Source of the DNA: Euphorbia lathyris
Taxonomy: Eukaryota > Streptophyta > Magnoliopsida > Malpighiales > Euphorbiaceae
Assembly (NCBI RefSeq): GCF_963576675.1
Contig: NC_088915.1
Span: forward strand, 997,001-1,061,000
Direction of reading: 5' to 3'
DNA length: 64,000 nucleotides
Shown here in pieces: positions 11,501 to 21,727 of this stretch (the first letter of the stretch is position 1; each line of letters begins with the position of its first letter). The notes under the pieces were generated by a model. That model was not told the DNA's origin. It did no database searches and worked only from the letters and a program-made list of their open reading frames with translations. Both the position numbers and the translations under genes were made by a program.

Positions 11501-12425
11501 GAACAGGGGAAACAGCTATTAGCAAAACTATTTAAACTATACTGAATTAAATTTTGTGCAAAGGAATAACCATAATTTGGCCGGCTTCAGTAGGATTATA
11601 GGTTCATAATTGGCAAATATCAAATTCATATATGCTTAATAAGGAGGAAATAATGAATGTAAGAAAATATTAGAATGTCGCTAATGAATCTGCCAAATAT
11701 AAAGTTTATTTTACATTTATAGGAGGATCTTATGAGCTCCTTCAAAAAGTCTAATCTAGATCCTCTACATCTTATGAAGAGGTAGGTAGTACAAAGAAAG
11801 AACCTCTATATATATAGGAATGTATAGTTTAGCATACCACTGTGTAAAAAAGAAGAAATTAAGAAATTAACCATACCATCTAGAATTCTGAAAATTCAAG
11901 AAGTTTGCACACTCAAACAAGGCCTTAGTTGTCATCCCCTTTTCCAACCTCCAAATGTTCTGTAATGGCAACTTCACTATTCTGCTTATTGGAAAAAAAA
12001 TTAACGTTTCTATAAGGCTCGTTTTGTGATTCTGTTAAATCTTTGCTAATAACATCACGAAATCAATTCTTCAAATTAAAACAAAAACCCTAACATGCCA
12101 TTGACCCAAAATTGTTCAAAACCCTAAAAAAATCAATTCATAAAATTAAAAAACAAAAACCTGTTGTGCCACAAACAGCTTCTGTCGTTAGAGTCACCAG
12201 AGATACCAGTAGAGGTGTGCCTAGCGGTAGACTAGAGACGGGAAGAAGACAGAAGGTTCAGGGAAAGGGAAACAGGGAGAGAGCGAGCTTGGATTGAGGG
12301 AGCGAGACGAGTTTGATCGCAGAGAGAGAGAGAGAGAGGCGGTGGAGAACTTGTGTCTACAAGAAAGAGATTTTCAATTTCAGAATTTTTATTTTACTGA
12401 ATTTCTTTGATTTTGCTTTTGGGGG
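8540..12425. other. CACTA interior of unknown content
   Basis: No transposase or recognisable gene is seen in this AT-rich stretch. One exon-like block on the minus strand, about 9702-9619, is bounded by an AG acceptor and a GT donor and reads VHNVASKYFMKCNCNTFRN then PAEIGTSIW, but the family is unknown. A 100-aa ORF at 11220-11522 on the plus strand has no recognisable domain. A GA-rich leader-like stretch lies at about 12230-12345 beside the right terminus. Confidence 0.4.
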
Positions 12426-12756
12426 GAGTTGTTCCCGCTGATTATTTTGGGACACTTAATGGAGAGATATTTTTATATAAACAGTTGTCAATTTAAATTT
12501 GTCCCCTATTCTCACGTTAAAAAGAATTGGGCACTGTATCATTCTTTGTCTTCCTTACAAATTTAACAATATAATTTGAGGACAATATAATTTAATTGTC
12601 TTTAACTATTTGTACCCAAAACTCAATTTTCTTGTAGTGAAAGATCTAAGACTATTTGAATAAATTGTTAATAACTATATATGTGGTTGTGGTAGAATTA
12701 AATTAATTTAAGCTTTGGCTTCCCAGGTCAAACTTGATGAAATAAAGTAAATACTT

Positions 12757-13020
12757 TCAAACCAATTGCAGCCTATGAGAATTTCTACACTTTCTTCTCC
12801 TCGAGTAATATGATCGAGATAAATGAAATATTTCTATGGATTCAATAGAAAGTGCATCATAATCATATGTGTCCTCATCATCCTGGTCATTATCATAATC
12901 ATCTGCAGACAATGTTGCAGCAGAGCAACTGGTATTATATATTATCTGGTGACTGCGGCAGGACTTGATTTCTCTTGATGATTTCAGTTGGCAGTTACTA
13001 CTTTGACAAGTGTCTTCCAT
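12757..13020 (-). CDS. Hypothetical 87-aa ORF at the inner edge of the inverted duplication
   Basis: The ORF starts MEDTCQSSNCQLKSSREIKS and resembles the start of the ORF at 6281 on the opposite side (MENTCQSGHSSLK), both preceded by the duplicated leader. It continues with an acidic run (DDYDNDQDDEDTYDYD, about residues 42-57) and a basic tail (SRRRKCRN). No known domain is recognised. Conservation of the start codon and first residues between two diverged copies is the main argument that it was once coding. It could equally be the first exon of a lost gene. Confidence 0.35.
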   Translation of the reverse strand: MEDTCQSSNCQLKSSREIKSCRSHQIIYNTSCSAATLSADDYDNDQDDEDTYDYDALSIESIEIFHLSRSYYSRRRKCRNSHRLQLV

Positions 13021-13513
13021 TTTTTACCTTCAACAAATTCTATTGAAAAACAATAGTATATTGAAACAATTTCTATTAAAAAACAAGAGTATATTGAATG
13101 CAATTAAACAAGAACAACATTAAAATTTCAGTAATCAATTTAAGTTTTAGATCTAGCATGAGGTAACAGACTTATTAAACCAAAAAAAAAAAAATAAGAG
13201 TAACTTCAACCAGAAGCCAGGCACTAATCAAACCATTAATTCTTTGTATGAAAAGGAAGAAAGGAACAAATCCAATTGAATATGATTTCTGAATGAAATA
13301 GAAAAATAAAACAAATTCAAATTCCTTGGATATGAAGAGAAAGAACTGTTACCAACATACAAACATTGGCTTTCTCAGTAAGATGCATCTTCTTTTTCAC
13401 GAATCGTGCAAATACAAATCAAACCTGCAATTCCACATTCAGAAAAAAAAAAATTCTATAAACAAAAAAATAAAGGAAATCGAAATCAAAACGTGGTTAA
13501 ACAAATAGACTAA
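12999..13513 (-). repeat. Right copy of the 0.5-kb inverted duplication
   Basis: Reverse-complement partner of 5757-6310. It lacks a few short segments present on the left (for example around GGTGCAGCTTTTAAG) and has a short extra piece near 13110-13140. Both copies face the CACTA insertion. Confidence 0.85.
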
Positions 13514-13689
13514 CATCTCACTTTGTTTCAACTAAACTTTATGCTAAACTTTATAAATGAAAATTATACTAAACTTTATTTTTTGAGATATACAGTTTAG
13601 ATTCACTAGAAACGAGCATTAGATCAGACTTAACCAAAACAGATTCAACACTGAGCGTAAGTAGAATCAAAGGCTATTGTTAAAAGTCT

Positions 13690-13858
13690 CATATTGCCCA
13701 TCCCGCCATGTGCTTTTAATTCCACAAATTAATGAGGTTGTCTGGACTGGAACGCTCGACCATTTGGTCTTAGAGGCTCTGGTACCATGTCATGGAACCG
13801 ATTGAACTAAAAGCTCTAACTGATAGTTAAGGCCCAATCATAGATCTTATATTAACTG
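13690..13858 (-). mobile_element. TRIM-like retroelement remnant (copy 1)
   Basis: On the minus strand an LTR-like segment ending TTCCATGACA is followed by TGGTACCAGAGCC, a one-base variant of the initiator-Met primer-binding site TGGTATCAGAGC. Further on come a tRNA B-box-like region (decayed) and AATTAATTTGTGGAATTAAA. Better copies lie at 32224-32430 and 33357-33521. No coding sequence is present. Confidence 0.6.
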
Positions 13859-13980
13859 TAAAGTCTAAAAATACATCTTCATCTATGAGGTAGTTTTTTT
13901 CTTCCCCTACCTTTGAACCTATTATAAGAGTTAGTGTTGCAGGATTGAGAGATCGAAATAATGAGGATCCAGAGTTAGTA

Positions 13981-14393
13981 GGGTTAAGGTGCAAAAATAC
14001 CCCTAATGTGTCAGGAGTAATTTTACCCATAACGTCTAAAATAGTGCAATTTTACCCCTAAATTAGTAACCAAGAGAAAATTTATAAATTGGTGAATTTT
14101 TTGAATTGTTTTGTCCAATTCGTACAAAAGATAGTATGTTTTCTTTTCCACATCCCAACATATGTTTGTGATTTGTTACCGATAAAATGATGCACGTGTA
14201 AAATGTAGATGACAAAATTCATGACACATAAGACAATTTGATGAATTATTTCTCAAATTAACCCAATTTATCAATGTTAGTGGTAAGATTGCTCTTGGCT
14301 TCCAAAGTTATGGGTAGAATTACACCATTTTAGACGTTAGGGGTAAAATTACTCCTGTCCCAAAACGTTATGGGTATTTTTGCACTTTAACAC
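13981..14393. mobile_element. MULE-type MITE (GGGTTAAGGTGCAAAAATAC family, copy 1)
   Basis: Left end GGGTTAAGGTGCAAAAATAC and right end the complement of GTGTTAAAGTGCAAAAATAC. The inverted arms extend through the GTAATTTTACCC and CGTCTAAAAT(A/G)GTG motifs. Flanking 9-mers GAGTTAGTA and AAGTTCTTA match at 6 of 9 positions, suggesting a decayed 9-bp duplication. Other copies are at 21123-21715, 27672-28258 and 31769-32222. Confidence 0.75.
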
Positions 14394-14401
14394 AAGTTCT
14401 T

Positions 14402-14932
14402 ATTATGGTTTTTGTATTTAGTTGTTACGGAATAAGCAGGTTTAGAGAGCTGGTAAGACATTTGCAAAGTTCAGGGAGCTAAAAAAAATTCATGGGCAAG
14501 TTTAGGGAGTTTGTGATACGAAATAAGGAAGTTTATGGAGCTGATGAGACACTAGCAAAGTTCAGGGAACCAATCTACTATTATGGACAATTTCAGAGAG
14601 CTGGCGATATAGTATGCCATAAAATTATTAAAGTTTTGCTTTTGACCATAATAAAATCATTCATGGTGCCCAAAAGATGGCATGAACAATTTGCAAGGGA
14701 ACTCAATGTCACGTATTAGTCACACATGAAAAAAAATCATGTGCGAGATACATTGATTATGATCATAAATTTTTAAAAAATAAAATCAATTGGAGTTCGA
14801 CCCATCTATCCTTCCTTGTACATCCCCTCTAACAAACAACCTATATAAAAAGCCACTTTTTATACTATCTCACCTCATATCGCCTCTGTTAAACATAGTG
14901 GTACCTAATAGTATAATACTATGACAAAACTC
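14402..14932. other. Unassigned, with short GTTTAGGGAGCTG-like repeats
   Basis: About 14435-14605 contains several diverged copies of a roughly 35-bp unit with the phrase (A/T)GCAAAGTTCAGGGAGCT. A 75-aa ORF at 14492-14719 results partly from these repeats and has no known domain. Nothing else is recognised. Confidence 0.4.
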
Positions 14933-14945
14933 AATAACTATTTAA

Positions 14946-15121
14946 ATTATTTGGTGACCTTCATCTCGAGATTAGCAAACGGAGCGGCTCATGTTATGGC
15001 TACGTGTTCTCAGTACAATGCTAGTTTCATTAGTGATTTTTCTATCCCTAATTTCTTGGTTTTTATAGTTTGTACTGAATCTTCTTTAATTTCTTAATAA
15101 CATTTTGTTTGGTTCAAAAAA
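14946..15121 (+). mobile_element. Very short 5'-truncated LINE insertion
   Basis: The segment reads the last residues of a plant LINE RNase H region (SRLANGAAHVMATC, then PNFLVFIV), a stop, a short 3' UTR and an A-rich tail (TTCAAAAAAAATAA). It is flanked by a perfect 13-bp direct repeat AATAACTATTTAA at 14933-14945 and 15122-15134. Only about 176 bp were inserted, a typical outcome of aborted target-primed reverse transcription. Confidence 0.82.
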
Positions 15122-15134
15122 AATAACTATTTAA

Positions 15135-15682
15135 TTAATTTATTTAGCTTTGTATTTGAGAGGAAGTTGGCTTAAACCCCCCTAGATCCACTCCAAACCC
15201 TGATTTCATGCTCTTCACAGTTCATTGCCTTGCACAGTCTTCTTCTTTGGCCATCCTAGGTCTTTAAAGCTCAGGAATTCTATACTTATATTTCTGGGTA
15301 AGCTCATAGTTAGAGCTACCAAATTAGGGTCTATAATTTTCCAGTTGTGCATTTTGTAATTTAAGATGGAATTCGTCCGTCCTTTTTAATTGCTTAATTT
15401 TCTTTGATCATTGGGATAATTCCAATTTTCTAATGTAAATTGGACTCAATTCCTCTTTATAAGAAAAATTGTTTTCCATGGATGTTTATAAATAGATAAT
15501 CAGATAATTTCAAGTGAATTTTGTTTTACTTGGTATATAAGTGAGTCATAAAAATGAGTTTGACAAGATAAATTTGTTGTTGTCAAAACCTAACCACGTT
15601 GATCTGAACCACGTATGGATGGTAATATTGCGTTTTGGCTTTAATGAACAGTTCTTTTCCGTTTGCAACTAACATGGGCTTA
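15135..15682. other. Unassigned, leader-like sequence
   Basis: Sequence near 15170-15310 is C/T-rich and looks like a plant 5' leader, ending at a possible GT donor (CTGGGTAAGC, 15295-15304). No coding assignment can be made. Confidence 0.3.
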
Positions 15683-16040
15683 GACCAACTCCAACACATT
15701 TCATTAACTTTACTGCATCAAACCATGTTTTCATCATTTTGTCTCTCTGTTTTGATGTTGCTATAATGTTTTTACTCTAACCCATTTCATTATTATTTTA
15801 TACTTTTTATAAAACATTTCATCATTATTAGAGTTAAATGATTTTGTATGGATTGATTATTAGTGTTAAATGATTTTTTATTTTTGTTTTTTTATGTATA
15901 TAAAATAAATGAAAAAGAAAATAAATAATATTATTTTTTATTAAATGATGCTCCATCAAAAAAAATTCATGGAGCATCAAATTTGATGATAAATGACCGT
16001 ATTTTGATGCATACGGTTTGCTCCTGGGTTGGAGATGGTC
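15683..16040. mobile_element. Harbinger/Tourist-type MITE
   Basis: Terminal inverted repeats GACCAACTCCAACAC and GACCATCTCCAACCC are flanked by TTA on both sides (15680-15682 and 16041-16043), the target duplication expected for PIF/Harbinger elements. The 358-bp interior is AT-rich and non-coding, with a local ATGATGCTCCATCA/ATGGAGCATCAA palindrome. Confidence 0.78.
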
Positions 16041-16283
16041 TTAGAGACGTAATGGTGGTGAAATTTGTATGCTCTTGGCTTGGAAAATGATTTTTCATTG
16101 TGATGGCTATTTGAAAATCAGGGAAGTTTCTTTGAATTATTGCTTAAATGAGAATGATAAATTTGGAGACCCTAAGAAGGCTGGTGATTAGTGTGTGTTT
16201 CCCTTTTTCACTATTTGTTTTTTCCTACTTCATTTTGCTTCACTCAGTGAACTGTATTTTGAAAAAAATTTCATAGCCCTAAC

Positions 16284-16508
16284 ATGAATCCAGGTTTTAA
16301 ATCATTCACAGTGTTGAAGGCATCAAAAGATGGAATTTACAGTTTTAAATGTAAAAACTTCAAATATGGGTTGATATCTAGAAGGGTAGAAGCCATGTAT
16401 ATGCTTGCATGGTTGTTATCAAAGAAATTATATTGTGAGCCCTTGTTTCTGAATGGCAAAAAACTTTTAAACTTTGGAGCTAATTTTGATGACTTCATCT
16501 TCCAATAA
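16284..16508 (+). CDS. Hypothetical ORF, 74 aa
   Basis: The ORF starts MNPGFKSFTVLKASKDGIYS and has no recognised domain. It lies in non-repeat sequence between the Harbinger MITE and the next CACTA-like end. It may be an exon of the same lost gene as the exon-like block at 16860-16961, but there is no direct proof. Confidence 0.25.
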   Translation: MNPGFKSFTVLKASKDGIYSFKCKNFKYGLISRRVEAMYMLAWLLSKKLYCEPLFLNGKKLLNFGANFDDFIFQ

Positions 16509-16859
16509 TTAGGACATTATTTGAGAGCATAAGCTTTGAAGGCTTTTAATTTGTTCACTATATGCAATGAAGACATGAAGAAATTATGTCTGAGGCTTCA
16601 TATGTTTTAGACTTTTATCATCTTTAGATTTTAGAAGATTACTATGACTATTTCCATTATTAGTAAATATGGTTTTTGTTTGTCGGCATGTTATCGTTTC
16701 TTGAGGTGCACTGTGATGCATATGAATGTGCCTTGCTTTACCTATTTGTGTAAGGAACATAGTGTCTAGTTGCTCTTTGAGATGATATGTTCATAGTTGC
16801 AAATGCTAAGTCGATCCTTTTGTTTCGGCTGTAATTCTTACATAGAGTGTTTCCGCAGG

Positions 16860-16961
16860 ATTTGTCAGCTCAGATGAAAGAAGAAGCTAGTATTATCGCA
16901 AGTAATGAAATGCACTATGGTGGTTCTATGCAAGCCCAATCCATCATATACAATTCTAAGG
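16860..16961 (+). other. Exon-like block, unknown gene
   Basis: A TTTCCGCAG acceptor is followed by an open 34-codon frame reading DLSAQMKEEASIIASNEMHY, then GGSMQAQSIIYNSK, and then AAG/GTTTTT, a possible donor. It looks coding by composition, but the family is not recognised. A CACTA-like terminus begins 64 bp downstream, so the gene may have been broken by that insertion. Confidence 0.35.
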
Positions 16962-18260
16962 TTTTTAATTTCCATAGCATATTTACATTTTGTTGTGATG
17001 TGGGTGTAAATCAAAAGTAACTCCCACTACAACAAATATCATTTATAGCCACGGGTAAATTTGTGACTAAAGTTAAAAAGTTCCGTGACAAAATGATTTA
17101 GCGATGATAAAATATTTCGTAGCTTGTCGTAGCTAGAAGTGGCGTAACTAAAGGTTTAGCTACGTAACTTAGGTTACCCGTAACTAATAATAGATACATA
17201 TAGCTACAAAAATAAAAAACTATAACTATAATAATATTATTTATTGCAATGAAAATATTTAATTTGTAACTAAATATTGATGTAATTAGCTACGAAAGTT
17301 ATGTTTCGGATAAATTTTAGTTTAGCTACTTATAACAATGTTTGTAGCTAAAAAATTGACTTTTACCATAAGTATTTAACTTGTAGCAAAATAATAATAT
17401 AAACAGCCATAAAATTACAAAAACCATGGCTAAAACTTAAATTTATAGATTTGAAATTAATTTTGTAGCAAAATTAAAATTTATTGCTTTAAATGAAAAG
17501 TAATATAACAAAATCAATTCAGTATTAGCTATAAATTTTAAATTTGTAGTTGAAAAATATTAATATTTTTTTTGAACCAGAAAAATAATAATATTAAGTA
17601 CATGAATATATAATTTAAACTGGGAAACCATGTCAATTATAGATAAATTATGAAAAGGAAAGATAAATTCATATCCATAAATAATATGAACAATTATCTA
17701 AATAGAATAGTTTTACAATTTTCAATTGTTCTAAACACCAAATACGAAAGAAGTAATATTTAAAACATACAATGCTTAAAATAAAAATTATATTAATCAA
17801 TATATTCAAATACATGTTTCTCTGAAGTGAAGCTTGACATTCCATAAAGTCTTCTACATCACCTTAGAGATCGTCCATAGACTGCAAAAATTACACAACT
17901 CCTTCAAGACAATATATAAAAATAACTGAGCTTACATAAATTATACAATTAATCGTTATAATTTAGTTATTCAATCACATAAGAATGTTGAACAGGGACA
18001 TAACTAAATATATCAACATGAATTAAACGTCCCTATGATCTAATGGAATTATATCACTAAACAAGGACATACATATATTACCAAAAAGTTACCCACTGCA
18101 AAAAAAAACACATGATGTTCGAGCACTAAAATATTCCGTGACACATAAAAAGTTTCAGCTTGTTTTAAAAGTTTCAGTTTTCTTGTTCGAGCACTAAAAT
18201 ATTCCGTGACACATAAAAAAAATATGTTTCAAAAAGGGTATCTAAATTCATTTGCTAACC

Positions 18261-18642
18261 TGTCTTGAGGGAAGCACCCTTGCAGTCCATCCTTCAATCT
18301 CCTTGACACCACTGTCAAAATGAGGGCTGGTAACACCACATTTGTCAACCTACCCATCATTTCTACAATAATTTTACCGCATCTGTGATAGTCAGCATAC
18401 TCAAACTCAGCAATGTATCTTACACAGCAAGAACAAAGGCTGAAGCAAAAAACAGAAACAGTTCATTAATCTTTTCAAGGAAGAGTAAAAAACAAAACAA
18501 AACTGATACCATGTTTTTGCATCACAAGTAGAAATCTGATGATGACTTTTGAGGAAGGCCAAATCATGGCCTAGCGTTTCCCTGGCTTTTCAGCATTGTA
18601 TCTACACTTCGGAGAATCATTCAAAACACTAACTCTCACCAT
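18261..18642 (-). pseudogene. Captured ribosomal protein S15a (uS8) fragment
   Basis: On the minus strand from 18642: MVRVSVLNDSPKCRYNAEK then PGKR, a TAG stop, and AMIWPSSKVIIRF...VMQKHG, matching the N-terminus of cytosolic uS8/S15a. An intron-like gap ends near 18420. The second block reads YIAEFEYADYHRCGKIIVEM, then after a one-base shift [17 protein letters not shown] and [10 protein letters not shown], ending at a GT donor near 18261. The last exon with the conserved C-terminus is absent. The nonsense codon, frameshift and truncation make it a pseudogene. Intron retention shows DNA-level capture rather than retroposition. Confidence 0.85.
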
Positions 18643-19055
18643 CTTTATTGCTAACAAATTTAAGATACGTCAATCACAAGTCAACTCAAGATATGGTAAT
18701 AAAAGGGATTCATACCTAGACCAAAAAAACAAACACTGTGGTCTCATAATGAAAATAGAAATTCAGAAGCCCAAAGATGTAGAAGTTTAAGGATAAATGA
18801 CAGAACAAAACAAATTTTAATTTAAAAAAAGAACTACAAAGGCCAAATGATCAAGAATGTTCTGAACTTATATGTGCCCAAACTCTAAATCTAGTCATAG
18901 AGCTAAACTAGATAATTCAAATTGGTATAAGATAATTTCAGCAACTGAATCTATTTTTCACAATGGAACATGGTTATGTTTTTTTTAATATATGATAATT
19001 TCAAATTAGTATTAGATAATTTCAGCATCTGGTTAGTCACCAGATTAAACATTTA

Positions 19056-19466
19056 ATGAACATGAAAGATTTTTTGAAGGTTCAATGGATTATCAAATAT
19101 TGTTTTAATATTGCTGATCAACATTCCGATGGACAGCAGGGATTTGAGGAGATAGATATAAAGAAAGTAGAGGAACAATCAACAGAGTTAGAGAAAGATC
19201 TGATAGTAAAAGAACTTGAAACCCTTAATGTTCTTGAAGAACTTGGGACAACGAAAGGGATCGTCATGGAATTGAAGCTTCAGCTACAAAAAGAAGCTCT
19301 AAGATGTATGTCAATCCCAGATGATCATGTTGCGAGTCCTGCTTCTATCAAGGAAATGAACAAAGAAAACTGTAGCTTATTTCCTGTCCTGAAGTCCTTT
19401 CCTGACATGATCTTTATGGAGTTGAAACAAGCCAAGTTGAATCTCGGTAAACTATTAAAACTATAA
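19056..19466 (+). pseudogene. Captured WEB-family (DUF827) coiled-coil fragment
   Basis: The 136-aa ORF contains ELEKDLIVKELETLNVLEEL at about residues 45-64, followed by GTTKGIVMELKLQLQKEA, and near the end IFMELKQAKLNLGK. This order is typical of plant WEB-family proteins, coiled-coil proteins linked to chloroplast photorelocation. Only the N-terminal part remains; the frame ends after LGKLLKL where the family continues with a long coiled coil. The first 30 residues do not fit the family and are probably from intron or flank. Confidence 0.6.
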
Positions 19467-21122
19467 AGAATGAATTTCAAAAACAGAGTGAACTTGTAAA
19501 CCTAAAAAATGTAAGCAACAATATGGGTAAAAACAATCATAGCTGTATTTGTTCAATTGAGTCTTCCATAGATAATGTCACTAACTTTTATTTTTCTCAA
19601 CCCTCTAGGCCTAGACATCTTAACCTCTCTCGATTTCTTTTGAAATTTTTTTGGAAATTGTCAAATCAAAATAAAAAATCAGTTTATATATAATACAGAG
19701 ATAAACAAAAGTTTCAGAATGAGAAACAATTAACAAATTAACTTTCTAGAGGATATGGAGGGGATTGTTGTACCTTTGGTATAACCTTCCCAATATCTGC
19801 AATCTTCAAGAAAAGCCTAAAGGAATGAAATAAACCAATATTAATAATGATATACAGTGGTGGAACCCGAGTTTTTTTATAACTTTAACAAGATAGATAT
19901 TCCTGGAGATGTAACAAAATGTAGTGAGAATATAAAGAACTGAAGTCAAATTAACAAAGTTAAATTCATATATAGGCATATCCCACTGGAATTCAGATTC
20001 GTAATTTGCAGTCACTTACACCAATTTGAACTCAATCGAATTCTGTTTTAAACATTACATATTTTTATTCTATTCTAACGAAATTCACAAGATCAAACCA
20101 CTTTAGAACAAAACTAAATAAAAAAGGAAATTCCTTTCGTACATCAACTTAGCACTTAGATCAATAAATTGTAGTACCTGCAGCTAAAAAGTGCAGTAAT
20201 GAATACATCACAACTGAAACTAGTTAGATTGAGATGAATACATCACAACTGAAGCTAATGAATTAAAATAAAGCAAAACAGAACAGTAATCATCAAAAGC
20301 CCTCAATTCCGAATGGTAATAAGTAACCAAAAGCAAAACTTTACAGTATCTAGTCTCAATTGGGAGCAAAGCAGTATAGTAAATTGAAAGATAAATTGAA
20401 AAACCCTCAATTCAGAATAGTAATCAAAGTAATAAGTAAAGAAGGAAAATTTGAAAGTCAAATTGAAAGAAAAAATCTACTGAAAGACTAATTGAAAGAT
20501 AACTCATGTATATACAATAGACTAACTAAGGTAGGGTTAGGGATTTAATATAAAAATTGAAAACTAAACTAACCTGGTTGGAGATCAATTCCGACGAAGA
20601 ATATAGGTTGCGGGAGAAGCCGATGTGGAGGCTGGTTGAGTCCTGGTGGTCGTCGTCGTTGGACCTGGAGAAGAAAACGAAACGTATAAATGGGAGAGAA
20701 AAAATGAGAAGAAAATCGTATTTTGGAGAAGAAAAGGATAAAGAGGAACTATCATAGTTAGTCGAAAATTTAGAGCGGGATATTTTGGTGTGAATGAAAA
20801 TTTCCCGTGAAAATCTAGCAGGATTATAGATAGTGGCGAAGGTGGAACAAAGCTAGAATTCTATCCACGTGAGGTTGCGTTATTTGTTTACTAAGTAATT
20901 GAAAAATTAATGTATTTTTGAATTGTTGATTTTACTTCACTGTTATAGAAATTCAAAAGGCACCCCCAATTAACACGTCCATACATTTTCATATTGTTTT
21001 ATTTTTTCTTTAGAGAAAAAAAAATTCACACTTTCTTTTTTGGCGGAATTCATAGTTTTCTTATTTCAGAATCATATTGATGTAATATAATATATAGAAT
21101 TGGAAAGTGTATATTTATTTAA

Positions 21123-21715
21123 GGGTTAAGGGGCAAAAAATACTCCTAACGTTTTGGGTCATAAGTAATTTTACCCCTAACGTTTAAAATTGTGCAATTT
21201 TACCTCTAATGTTTGTAGCCAAGAGCAATTTGACCTCTAACGTTGATAAACTGGATCAATTTCAGACACTATTATAAAATACACACCTTTTTTTCTTTAT
21301 TTTGCATCAATTGCATATCAATTTGTTCTAAAAAAAATGGATATAATGTTTTTTGTAATTTAATAATAAAATTAGAGATTAATATTTATAAATTCGGTGA
21401 AATTTTTGAATTTTTTTTTGTCTAATTCGTACAAAAGACAGTATATTTTTAATATTTTTTCTTATTATTTTCACATCCCAACATATGTTTGTGATTTGTT
21501 ACGGATAAAATAACGCATCTGTGAAGTGTAAATGACAAGATTCATGATCGAAAAGACAGTTTGATGAATTATTTTTTAAATTGACTCAATTTATCAACGT
21601 TAAAGGTAAAATTGCTCCTCGCTTCCAACATTATGGATAAAATTCCAACATTTTAGACGTTAGGGGTAAAATTGCTCCTGACACAAAATGTTAGGGGTAT
21701 TTTGCACCTTAATCC
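21123..21715. mobile_element. MULE-type MITE (copy 2), abutting the GTTAC array
   Basis: Ends GGGTTAAGGGGCAAAAAATA and the complement of GGATTAAGGTGCAAAATAC, flanked by a perfect 9-bp duplication TTTATTTAA (21114-21122 and 21716-21724). The 593-bp interior has no coding sequence. The pentanucleotide array starts within about 5 bp of the right-hand target duplication. Confidence 0.88.
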
Positions 21716-21727
21716 TTTATTTAATGA

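Larger units (their letters stand above)
6402..12639. mobile_element. CACTA (En/Spm) element carrying a syntaxin gene copy
   Basis: The left end is CACTACAAAAAAATTGAC and the right end is the complement of CACTACAAGAAAATTGAG, the classic CACTA terminal repeat. The flanking triplets are AAT (6399-6401) and AAA (12640-12642), a near match to a 3-bp duplication with one mismatch. Subterminal repeats of the GGGGACAATT/GTCCCC type fill 6420-6830 and reappear at about 12430-12600. No transposase is recognisable in 6.2 kb, so the element is non-autonomous or badly decayed. The interior holds a degraded SYP71-type gene on the minus strand. Confidence 0.85.
17025..20870. mobile_element. CACTA-like segment with captured genes; right end not found
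   Basis: Begins CACTACAACAAATATCATTT and continues with subterminal units built on GTAGCTA/TAGCTACAAA and GCCACGGG up to about 17560. A matching inverted right end (TTTGTTGTAGTG) was not found, so the right boundary is only approximate, placed after an ORF (20557-20757) whose basic, Trp-rich composition resembles leader sequence next to CACTA ends. Inside are ribosomal protein S15a and WEB-family fragments. Confidence 0.55.
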
